DNA of 16,097 nucleotides from Oscillospiraceae bacterium. GTDB lineage: Bacteria > Bacillota > Clostridia > Oscillospirales > Oscillospiraceae. The notes under the pieces are model-generated. The model was not told the DNA's origin. It saw nothing but the letters and a program-made list of their open reading frames with translations, and did no database searches. Below, one piece after another: positions 1-6,613 of this stretch. Numbering within the stretch: the stretch's first letter is position 1; every line of letters starts with the position of its first letter. Where the stretch lies: positions 1-16,097 of the forward strand of contig JAQVYO010000025.1 in NCBI GenBank assembly GCA_028708585.1, written 5' to 3'. The position numbers and the translations under genes are program-made.

Positions 1-597
1 AATCTTTGCGCCCACCTCAAACCCGGGCATTCCTTTTTCCAGAATAAAAGCGCTGATCCCCTTATTGCCCATATTCTTATCGGTCATGGCAAATACAACA
101 TAAATTTCAGCGGTCTCCGCATTGGAGATGAACATCTTGCTGCCATTCAGCAGCCAGTGGTCGCCCTTATCTGCCGCTGTGGATTTCTGCATGGAGGCAT
201 CCGTCCCGGCACTCGGCTCCGTTAATCCAAATGCGCCTAATTTCTGACCGGTTGCCAATGGGAGCAGATATTTTTGTTTCTGCTCTTCAGTTCCAAAGGT
301 ATAAATGGGCCATTGGCATAGGGAAATATGCGAGGACAAGATAATCCCCATTGTACCGCATACTTTACAAAATTCCTCAATTGCGGCAATATAGATAAGG
401 GTGTCGAGACCGGCTCCGCCATATTCTTCCGGATAGGGCAGGCCCATAAGTCCCATATCAACCAGCTTATCTATCACAGCGCGCGGAAACGTCTCCGTCT
501 CGTCCATTTCGGCGGCAACAGGACGAATTTCCTTTTCGGCAAAGTCTCGAAACATCGCAATCAAATCTTGTTGTTCAGCAGTAAACCCGAAATCCAT
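1..597 (-). CDS. Acyl-CoA dehydrogenase, N-terminal part (runs off the left edge)
   Basis: The 199 codons visible are the N-terminal and middle domains of a short-chain acyl-CoA dehydrogenase, a FAD enzyme that interconverts acyl-CoA and 2-enoyl-CoA and passes electrons to ETF. The helical N-terminal domain occupies about residues 1-120. The FAD/substrate signature GAFGLTEPSAGTD lies at 121-133, followed by the beta domain (NGSKMFISNA near 151-160, FAMTDKNMGNKG near 169-180). The C-terminal domain with the catalytic Glu is outside the window. The start at 597 follows AAAGGGGA at good spacing, and the gene begins 34 bp after the stop of etfA. It is therefore the third gene of an etfB-etfA-dehydrogenase operon. 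It resembles clostridial butyryl-CoA dehydrogenases, but substrate chain length cannot be read from this fragment. It is clearly diverged from the other dehydrogenase at 5020-6162. Family certain; substrate inferred. Confidence 0.93.
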   Translation of the reverse strand, partial: MDFGFTAEQQDLIAMFRDFAEKEIRPVAAEMDETETFPRAVIDKLVDMGLMGLPYPEEYGGAGLDTLIYIAAIEEFCKVCGTMGIILSSHISLCQWPIYTFGTEEQKQKYLLPLATGQKLGAFGLTEPSAGTDASMQKSTAADKGDHWLLNGSKMFISNAETAEIYVVFAMTDKNMGNKGISAFILEKGMPGFEVGAKI

Positions 598-631
598 AGA
601 AAAATCCCCTTTCATTTGCAATCCGGCCGCT

Positions 632-1639
632 TTAATCCTTTGCTTTCAGCCTCTTCACTTCTTCGGTCAGTGCAGGCAGCACTTCAAACAGATCGTCCAC
701 AATTCCATAGTCCGCAATATCAAAGATCGAAGCTTCCGGATCCTTGTTGATGGCTACAATCACATCGGAACCCGACATGCCGGCTTGATGTTGAATGGCG
801 CCGGAAATGCCGCAGGCGATATAGAGCTTAGGCCCAACAGTTTTACCGGTTTGCCCCACCTGATGCACATGCGGTATCCATCCCGCGTCAACCGCAGCTC
901 TGGATGCCCCTACCGCGGCACCCAGAGCATCGGCCAAATCTTTTACATAAGAAAAGTTTTCCGCCTTTTGCAGACCGCGTCCCCCGGATACGATAATGTC
1001 GGCATCCTCCAATTTCAGCATACTTCCGGCAGCTTCCCGAATGCTCTCCAACAATTTGGTACGAATTTGACCTTCGGGCAGCTGAATTTCTTCGTGAATC
1101 ATCGTTCCGGTCCTCTCAAGGTTCGGTTCCCCCTTTTGAAACACGCCGGGACGAACGGTGCCCATCTGCGGGGCCGTATCCAGGCAAATGGCGGTCGCCA
1201 TCAGATTTCCGCTGAACGAAAGGCGGGTCCATGCGATTTTACCGGTCTCCTCATGAAGAGACAGAGAAGTACAATCAGCCACCAGGCCGGCGCCGGCACG
1301 GCAAGCAACGCGCGGGGCCAAATCCCGGACGTTGTTAGTTGCGCCGAACATCATAATATTGGGCCTGTATTTCTCCATCAACGTGTACAGAGCATTGGTA
1401 TAGGGGTCCGTTTTATAATGGGCATACTGCTGGTGGTCCACCACAATGACCTGGTCCGCACCGTAAGCAATGCATTCCTTAGCCGCCTCATCCATATGAT
1501 GGCCGATCAAAACCGCAACCAGCGCTTCCCTTATTTTCCCGGCCAGTTTTTTCCCTTCGCCAAGCAGTTCCAAGCCAACTTTTTTGGGATGTCCTTCTGC
1601 ACACTCAACATATACCCACAAGTTTTTGTTCTCAGACAT
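632..1639 (-). CDS. etfA: Electron transfer flavoprotein alpha subunit (operon 1 copy)
   Basis: 335 aa, normal length for EtfA. The N-terminal alpha/beta domain (about 1-200) is followed by the FAD-binding domain. That domain carries GASRAAVDAGW near 244-254, VGQTGK at 261-266 and the family hallmark ending GISGAIQHQAGM at 277-288. The C-terminal IADYGIVDDLFEVLP segment is also typical. EtfA binds FAD and, with EtfB, carries electrons between an acyl-CoA dehydrogenase and other carriers; in clostridia the complex is often bifurcating (NADH to enoyl-CoA and ferredoxin). The start at 1639 has AAGGAAGGAG at good spacing. EtfB lies 102 bp upstream and the dehydrogenase follows after 34 bp. It is shorter than the second EtfA (368 aa), which has a longer N-terminus and an insertion of about 20 residues in the middle. 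Whether this pair bifurcates is inference from family and context. Confidence 0.96.
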   Translation of the reverse strand: MSENKNLWVYVECAEGHPKKVGLELLGEGKKLAGKIREALVAVLIGHHMDEAAKECIAYGADQVIVVDHQQYAHYKTDPYTNALYTLMEKYRPNIMMFGATNNVRDLAPRVACRAGAGLVADCTSLSLHEETGKIAWTRLSFSGNLMATAICLDTAPQMGTVRPGVFQKGEPNLERTGTMIHEEIQLPEGQIRTKLLESIREAAGSMLKLEDADIIVSGGRGLQKAENFSYVKDLADALGAAVGASRAAVDAGWIPHVHQVGQTGKTVGPKLYIACGISGAIQHQAGMSGSDVIVAINKDPEASIFDIADYGIVDDLFEVLPALTEEVKRLKAKD

Positions 1640-1741
1640 GGTGCGCTCCTTCCTTGTATTATTTTGCTATACCCTCTTTTAAGCAATCCATCTTGTGCCA
1701 TCCCTCCGCATTTGGGACTTGGCTTTTAATAGCTAGTCTTT

Positions 1742-2554
1742 CTAAATAATGTGCTCGCTGTGTAAAAGATCAAATAATTTATGCGCAGACTCCGCACCGG
1801 TTTCCTCTTTGATTTTCATGCAGCCCGCTTTTTTTTCTGGATTGCAGCTCCGGATCACTTTCGTCCTAGAGCCTTTAAGGCCGCATTTTTCCGGATCCAG
1901 TCCAAGCTCCTTTGCGGTAAAGGTTGGAATCACGGCGCGGATAGACGCCAATTTACTTTTGATACTGGGAAGCCGCGGCTCGTAAGCGGTCTTGGTTATG
2001 GTAAGTACTGCGGGATACTGGACCCAAATGCGTTCATACCCGTCCGCAGTTTCCCGATTTACCTCCACACCGCCGTCCTGAGCGGTTACCTCTGTGACAT
2101 ACGTTGCCTGGGCATACCCCAGATATTCCGCCAATTCCGGGCCAACCTGGGCGGTCTCTCCATCAATCGCTTGTTTTCCGCAGAAGATTAAATCAAATCT
2201 TCCTTCCTTCTCTTCTAAATATCGAACGGCGCTGGAAAGGATGAAGCTGGTGGCTAACGTATCCGAACCGCGAAACGCGGGATCGCTGAGCAAATAAGCA
2301 TGATCTCCCCCAACGGATAAGCATTGCTTCAAAACCGCATCGGCTTGGGCTGGCCCCATGGACAAAACGGTAATCTGAACGCCTTCATGCGCATCTTTTA
2401 CACGGGCGGCAAGCTCCATGGCAAATTCATCAAAGGGATTGGCGATAGCGGGAATATCCGACCGGATCAAAGTATTGGTTTTAGGATCCAATTGAGGATC
2501 AATTTTTGTCACTTTTGTGTTTGGCACCTGCTTTACGCACACCAGTATATTCAT
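1742..2554 (-). CDS. etfB: Electron transfer flavoprotein beta subunit (operon 1 copy)
   Basis: 270 aa from the chosen start. It opens with MNILVCVKQVPNT, the typical EtfB N-terminus, and carries CGKQAIDGETAQVGPE at 125-140, the nucleotide-binding signature of the family. EtfB pairs with EtfA and holds AMP or, in bifurcating forms, the second FAD, and is the NADH contact site. I start it at 2554 because GGGAGGAT sits 8 bp upstream. An in-frame ATG at 2569 overlaps that ribosome binding site and is unlikely to be used. It is the first gene of the operon, behind a promoter at 2892-2920 and a leader of about 330 nt. It differs from its paralog at several signature positions, for example CGK here against CGR there, so the two modules are not recent copies. 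Electron bifurcation is plausible but not proven by sequence alone. Confidence 0.96.
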   Translation of the reverse strand: MNILVCVKQVPNTKVTKIDPQLDPKTNTLIRSDIPAIANPFDEFAMELAARVKDAHEGVQITVLSMGPAQADAVLKQCLSVGGDHAYLLSDPAFRGSDTLATSFILSSAVRYLEEKEGRFDLIFCGKQAIDGETAQVGPELAEYLGYAQATYVTEVTAQDGGVEVNRETADGYERIWVQYPAVLTITKTAYEPRLPSIKSKLASIRAVIPTFTAKELGLDPEKCGLKGSRTKVIRSCNPEKKAGCMKIKEETGAESAHKLFDLLHSEHII

Positions 2555-2885
2555 TTTAAATCCTCCCATCTGCGTTCCAAGTATAGAAACGCGCCGGTCT
2601 ATATTTGGGCAAAAGCGCTCCGGGTCGAACGCTTTTTCAAAAATTCCTCCATGCGCCCCGCGAAAATAATCACAGGACTTTTATCTGGCGCATCCTAATT
2701 TGGTTTCATCTAAACATAAAAACAAATTGCCGTCCGTCGCGCTGCCGCTTTTACTTCTCGGGCGGACGCGGCGACACCATCGGCAGTCTATGGATCATCC
2801 TGTATCCAGAAGGTTTTCCTTTTGGCAATTCCTTTAAAAAAGTTTCATAAAAACAAGAACCTGAAAAAATCAATGGCAAAACGCA
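2555..2885 (-). promoter_or_regulatory. Long 5' leader of the etfB-etfA-dehydrogenase operon
   Basis: About 330 nt separate the predicted transcription start (near 2885) from the etfB start at 2554, and no gene fits here. The stretch at 2728-2785 is GC-rich and full of complementary words: two TGCCG copies (2728-2732, 2743-2747) that can pair with CGGCA (2781-2785), GTCCG (2732-2736) with CGGAC (2763-2767), GTCGC (2736-2740) with GCGAC (2771-2775), and GCCGC (2744-2748) with GCGGC (2768-2772). These pairings compete. I do not recognise a known riboswitch class. Only very short reading frames occur, and in-frame read-through into etfB lacks an ATG. Confidence 0.4.
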
Positions 2886-2891
2886 TTAAGC

Positions 2892-2920
2892 ATTATACCA
2901 TCGGACGCTTTGTTTTTCAA
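2892..2920 (-). promoter_or_regulatory. Sigma-A type promoter for etfB-etfA-dehydrogenase operon
   Basis: On the minus strand TTGAAA (2920-2915), a 17-bp spacer and a perfect TATAAT (2897-2892) form a near-consensus housekeeping promoter pointing to etfB. It lies just beyond the terminator of the preceding operon (2986-3039), so the two ETF operons are probably independent transcription units. Confidence 0.7.
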
Positions 2921-2985
2921 TTATTATCGGCGGAATCCGTCCATCCTTCTTTTTGCACGACATCTGCCCAAATGACGCAGGCAAC

Positions 2986-3039
2986 AAAAAAGAGCTTGCC
3001 CCAGATGCTCAAACAGCATCCGCAGACAAGCTCTTTTTT
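2986..3039 (-). terminator. Strong (bidirectional) terminator after etfA of operon 2
   Basis: A6 plus GAGCTTG pairs with CAAGCTC plus T6 (2986-2998 and 3027-3039), with an inner stem GATGCT/AGCATC (3004-3009, 3015-3020). On the minus strand it ends in a T-run 25 bp past the etfA stop at 3064. The A- and T-runs make it potentially bidirectional. Confidence 0.85.
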
Positions 3040-3063
3040 ATCAAAATCGTTTTAAATGAATGC

Positions 3064-4170
3064 TTATTTCGCAGCTTTAGCGGCACGAATGGCTTCCGTC
3101 AGAAGCGGAGCAACCTTAAACAGGTCACCCACGATACCATAGTCCGCGATCTCGAACAAAGGAGCATCCTTGTTCTTATTCACGACAATGATGCATTCGG
3201 AATCCTGCATGCCGGCCTTGTGCTGAATGGCGCCGGAAATACCCAGTGCAATATAAACCTTGGGGCGAACAGTTTTACCGGTCTGTCCAACCTGATGGTC
3301 AGCAGACAGCCAGCCGGAGTCAATGGTCACACGGGATCCGCCGACAACGCCGCCCAATTCTTCTGCCAGCGCTTCTGCCAGCTTGATTCCGCCTTCCACA
3401 TCCTTGGCAATACCGCGGCCAACGGATACGATGAATTCCGCGCCGATCAGGTCAACCATCTTCTTGGCCGCCTTGACAACTTCCTCAACGGTGGTATGAA
3501 TGTCGGCTTCAGACAGGGAAACCGAAAGTTTAACAATTTCGCACGCGTCCGCTTTTGCCTTGTCAAATGCGTTCTTCTTCAGAACACCAGGACGGACGGT
3601 CGCCATAGCGGGACGGAAGCGGGGGCAAATAATGGTAGCCATCAAGTGACCGCCGAATGCCGGGCGGGTCATCTTCAGGTTGCGGTCTTCGGTATCCCAC
3701 TTCATATTGTCTACATCCAAAGTGGAGGCACCGCGCAAAAACTCAACGTAATTTGCTACGTCAACATCTAGGTGGGTGCAGTCCGCGCACAGCCCGGTGT
3801 GCAGACGGGCCGCGCAGCGGGGACCCAGATCACGGCCAATGTTGGTAGCGCCGAACAAAAGAACCTCAGGCTTTAAATTTGTGACAGCGTCACAAATTAC
3901 TTTTGCATAAGCGTCCGTCGTATAATTCTTCATCAAGGGGGAGTCGCAGACGTATATTTTGTCGGCGCCGTATCCGCCCAGTTCTTTTGCCATGCCGTCT
4001 ACATCGTCACCCAGAAGCAGGCCGCAAAGTTTTACACCCAGCTCGTCCGCTAATTTACGGCCTTCAGAAATCAGTTCAAAGTCAGTAGGCATCAATTTGC
4101 CTTGGCGCTGCTCGCAGTATACCCATACATCCTTGAAAGCAGCAAGATCTGTATTGTTAAACGTTGCCAT
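3064..4170 (-). CDS. etfA: Electron transfer flavoprotein alpha subunit (operon 2 copy)
   Basis: 368 aa. It has the EtfA N-terminal domain and a C-terminal FAD domain with GGSRVTIDSGW near 277-287, VGQTGK at 294-299 and the hallmark GISGAIQHKAGM at 310-321. The end, IADYGIVGDLFKVAP, is also typical. It forms the FAD-carrying half of an ETF with the EtfB at 4193-4993. Compared with the other EtfA in the window it has about 12 more residues at the N-terminus and an insertion of about 20 residues between the first domain and the LMATIICP segment (roughly 137-160). The longer form resembles EtfA found beside clostridial butyryl- or acryloyl-type dehydrogenases, as far as I can judge without an alignment. 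The start at 4170 has AAAGGGG about 11 bp upstream. EtfB lies 22 bp upstream, and a strong terminator follows. Confidence 0.96.
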   Translation of the reverse strand: MATFNNTDLAAFKDVWVYCEQRQGKLMPTDFELISEGRKLADELGVKLCGLLLGDDVDGMAKELGGYGADKIYVCDSPLMKNYTTDAYAKVICDAVTNLKPEVLLFGATNIGRDLGPRCAARLHTGLCADCTHLDVDVANYVEFLRGASTLDVDNMKWDTEDRNLKMTRPAFGGHLMATIICPRFRPAMATVRPGVLKKNAFDKAKADACEIVKLSVSLSEADIHTTVEEVVKAAKKMVDLIGAEFIVSVGRGIAKDVEGGIKLAEALAEELGGVVGGSRVTIDSGWLSADHQVGQTGKTVRPKVYIALGISGAIQHKAGMQDSECIIVVNKNKDAPLFEIADYGIVGDLFKVAPLLTEAIRAAKAAK

Positions 4171-4192
4171 AATTACTTCTTTCCCCTTTCAA

Positions 4193-4993
4193 TCAGATGA
4201 TATGCTTCTCTATAAGCATACTGGCCAGCTTATTGCAGGTATCCTTGTCGTCGCCTTCCAGCATCATGCCGGCGCCCTTTGCAGGCGGAGTAAAAGATTT
4301 AAAGATGTTGGTCGGAGAACCCTTCAGGCCAATGGTAGCAAGGTCGATCAGGGGATCGTCCTTCAAAGTCTCGTAGGTATAGGTCTCAAGAGGTTTTTGA
4401 CCGCATTCGAAAATACCGCGAACGGTCATGTACCGCGGAGCATTCAGTTCCTTAATGCAGGTAAGGAGGCAGGGGGTCTTTACGCTGATGGTCATATAGC
4501 CATCTTCCAGGATACGTTTGCAGGTAATGGTGCCGCCCGTTTTCTTCATTTCGCCCACATAGGTAACCTGGGGCAGTCCCAGCTTTTCAGCGATCTGAGG
4601 ACCAACCTGAGCAGTATCGCCATCAATTGCCTGACGGCCGCACATGACGATATCATCTTTTTCAATGCCAATCTTTTTCAAGGCGGCGGCAAGAATCTGA
4701 GATGTCGCATACGTATCGGAACCGCCGAATTCACGAGCGGAAACCAGAACGCCGTCGTCAGCACCCATAGCCATCAGCTCACGCAGCATACCCATTGCAG
4801 GAGGAGGTCCCATGGTAACCACGATTACGCGGCAACCGGTCTCGTCCTTCATCTTAAGGGCAGCCTCTACGGCGTTCATATCATCCGGGTTAATAATGGT
4901 CTGCATAGATGCACGGTTCAATGTACCATCGGGATTCACGGCTACCTTTCCGGAGGTATCCGGAACCTGCTTGACACAAACAATGATTTTCAT
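4193..4993 (-). CDS. etfB: Electron transfer flavoprotein beta subunit (operon 2 copy)
   Basis: 266 aa, standard EtfB length. It begins MKIIVCVKQVPDTSGK and contains VVTMGPPPA near 58-66. The signature CGRQAIDGDTAQVGPQ lies at 118-133, and SFTPPAKGAG sits in the C-terminal arm that wraps onto EtfA. The GRQAIDGDTAQVGPQ form is the one common in clostridial ETFs, including bifurcating ones, where EtfB binds NADH and the bifurcating FAD. The start at 4993 has GAAAGGAGAT well placed. It is the middle gene of dehydrogenase-etfB-etfA, with the dehydrogenase ending 26 bp upstream and etfA beginning 22 bp downstream, the usual clostridial order. Function as an ETF beta subunit is firm; bifurcation is inferred from the family. 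Confidence 0.97.
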   Translation of the reverse strand: MKIIVCVKQVPDTSGKVAVNPDGTLNRASMQTIINPDDMNAVEAALKMKDETGCRVIVVTMGPPPAMGMLRELMAMGADDGVLVSAREFGGSDTYATSQILAAALKKIGIEKDDIVMCGRQAIDGDTAQVGPQIAEKLGLPQVTYVGEMKKTGGTITCKRILEDGYMTISVKTPCLLTCIKELNAPRYMTVRGIFECGQKPLETYTYETLKDDPLIDLATIGLKGSPTNIFKSFTPPAKGAGMMLEGDDKDTCNKLASMLIEKHII

Positions 4994-5019
4994 TCTGTTG
5001 CTATCTCCTTTCGAATGGG

Positions 5020-6162
5020 TTATCTCAGCATGGTGCCGCCGACAATCATCTTCATGGCTTCGGAGGTACCCTCATAGATCTCGGTAATCTTGGCGTCACG
5101 CATCAGCTTTTCAACCGGATATTCTCTGGTATAGCCGTAACCGCCAAAGAGCTGAACAGCAGTTCTTGTTACTTCATTGGCAACATCGGAAGCGAACAGT
5201 TTGCACATAGCAGCCATAGGAGCATACGCTTCACCGTTGTCTTTTGCGACGGCAGCGCGCCAAACCATCAAACGGGCGGCATCCACCTTTGTCTGCAACT
5301 CAGCCAGCTTAAACTGCGTGTTCTGGAACTTTGCAATGGCTTTGCCAAACTGCTTTCTTTCCTTCACATACTTCACAGTCTCGTCGATCGCACCCTGTGC
5401 AATACCGACAGCCTGCGCGCCAATGCCGATACGGCCGCCAGCCAGAGCGCCCATAGCAATCTTATAACCCATTCCCTCTTTGCCGATCAGGCGATCTGCG
5501 GGGATTCTAACATCCATCATAGCAATTTCGCAGTTTTGAGAAGCGCGGATACCCATACGAGGAATATTTTTGCTGATCTCCAAGCCCGGGGTGCCCTTGT
5601 CAACGATAAAGGCGGACATGCCTTTGGTTCCCAGAGACTTGTCAGTCATAGCGAACAGAACAAACGTATCTGCAAAGCCAGAGTTGGTGATAAATACCTT
5701 CTGGCCATTCAGCACATATTCATCACCATCTTTAACGGCAGTGGTCAAAACGCCACCGGCGTCCGTACCGGCGTTTGGCTCCGTAAGTCCAAAGCAGCCA
5801 GACTGAGACCCGTCAATCAAAGGGCGAAGATATTTCTGTTTCTGCTCTTCGCGACCGTGTTCATAGATGCAGGAGCAGCACAGAGAAGTATGCACGGAAA
5901 TCGTGATGCCGACGCTGGGGTCAATTTTGGAAACCTCTTCCATGCAGAGGGTATAAGTCAGCACATCGCCGCCGCTTCCGCCGTACTCTGTGGGATAGGG
6001 AACCCCCATGAGACCGTAATGGTGCATTTTCTTGAGCAGTCCGAAATCAAATGTCTCAGACTCGTCCATTTCGGTGACAAGAGGCTTGATTTCATTTTCG
6101 GCAAATTGCTGGAACATTTTCTTTGCCATCTCTTGCTCCTGGGTCAGCTTGAACGCTACCAT
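5020..6162 (-). CDS. Short-chain acyl-CoA dehydrogenase (butyryl-CoA dehydrogenase-like)
   Basis: 380 aa, full length for the family. Signature CFGLTEPNAGTD lies at 123-134, IGIGAQAVGIAQGA and the ERKQFGK segment follow in the C-terminal domain, then QLFGGYGYTREYPVEK. The active-site Glu in IYEGTSE is about residue 364, so the catalytic base is present. The enzyme interconverts a short acyl-CoA and its 2-enoyl-CoA using FAD, with the co-transcribed ETF as electron partner. The closest remembered relatives are clostridial butyryl-CoA dehydrogenases (bcd), but acryloyl- or other short enoyl-CoA reductases look alike. The start at 6162 is fixed by AAGGAGGAATTATC just upstream; a further ATG 13 codons upstream has no such site. 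It is the first gene of the operon, about 75 nt from a predicted start site. Thiolase, crotonase and hydroxyacyl-CoA dehydrogenase do not flank it. Confidence 0.95.
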   Translation of the reverse strand: MVAFKLTQEQEMAKKMFQQFAENEIKPLVTEMDESETFDFGLLKKMHHYGLMGVPYPTEYGGSGGDVLTYTLCMEEVSKIDPSVGITISVHTSLCCSCIYEHGREEQKQKYLRPLIDGSQSGCFGLTEPNAGTDAGGVLTTAVKDGDEYVLNGQKVFITNSGFADTFVLFAMTDKSLGTKGMSAFIVDKGTPGLEISKNIPRMGIRASQNCEIAMMDVRIPADRLIGKEGMGYKIAMGALAGGRIGIGAQAVGIAQGAIDETVKYVKERKQFGKAIAKFQNTQFKLAELQTKVDAARLMVWRAAVAKDNGEAYAPMAAMCKLFASDVANEVTRTAVQLFGGYGYTREYPVEKLMRDAKITEIYEGTSEAMKMIVGGTMLR

Positions 6163-6243
6163 GATAATTCCTCCTTGTTTTAGCCATATGCGAGCAAACA
6201 ATTAGCTTTTTTATGATGATTATGCAGATTACACGCTGGTTAA

Positions 6244-6272
6244 ACTTTATCATCTTAGCCCATAAAAGTCAA
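6244..6272 (-). promoter_or_regulatory. Promoter for dehydrogenase-etfB-etfA operon
   Basis: Minus strand TTGACT (6272-6267), 17-bp spacer, TAAAGT (6249-6244). The predicted start near 6237 gives a leader of about 75 nt before the ATG at 6162. The -35 is strong and the -10 moderate. Confidence 0.6.
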
Positions 6273-6451
6273 CACAGAATTTTGGAAAATCGTACAGCTT
6301 AGTCAAAAAAAACCGTCTTCCATCTGATTTGCCCTTTATGTCCAGATTGTTCCCTTGCCATATAAAATTTAATATGGCATTTTTCACAATAACCAATTGC
6401 AGTTCTGTCGGATTTGAAAAAATCCAGGTGAACATTCGCAATTTTGCTTAC

Positions 6452-6486
6452 ACGGTTCAAGGCGAGGAAATTCCTCGCCTTACCGT
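6452..6486. terminator. Long hairpin in the aldehyde dehydrogenase/acyl-CoA dehydrogenase spacer
   Basis: AAGGCGAGGAA (6459-6469) and TTCCTCGCCTT (6471-6481) are perfect inverted arms around one base. The stem extends outward through ACGGT (6452-6456) and ACCGT (6482-6486) past a two-base bulge. It lies about 130 bp after the aldehyde dehydrogenase stop and probably ends that transcript. However, the better T-run (TTTT at 6486-6489) is on the plus strand, where no gene precedes it, so an operator or RNA-stability role is also possible. The rest of the 450-bp spacer (6163-6613) holds only the promoter at 6244-6272 and a 14-bp palindrome at 6562-6575. Confidence 0.5.
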
Positions 6487-6613
6487 TTTGTTGTATCAGA
6501 AATGTGCAGCGCACCCCGGACGCACCCGATCCATCCATGAACCGCAGGTCTTACCATGGAAGACGCGGGCGCGTCCAAGAAGGGGCTTTAGCTATTTTTT
6601 GCAGCCATGAACT

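Noticed and set aside
785..1729. Long plus-strand open frames opposite etfA (also 2953-3771 and 3959-5077)
   Set aside because: Shadows of the well-supported minus-strand ETF genes; no ribosome sites or motifs.
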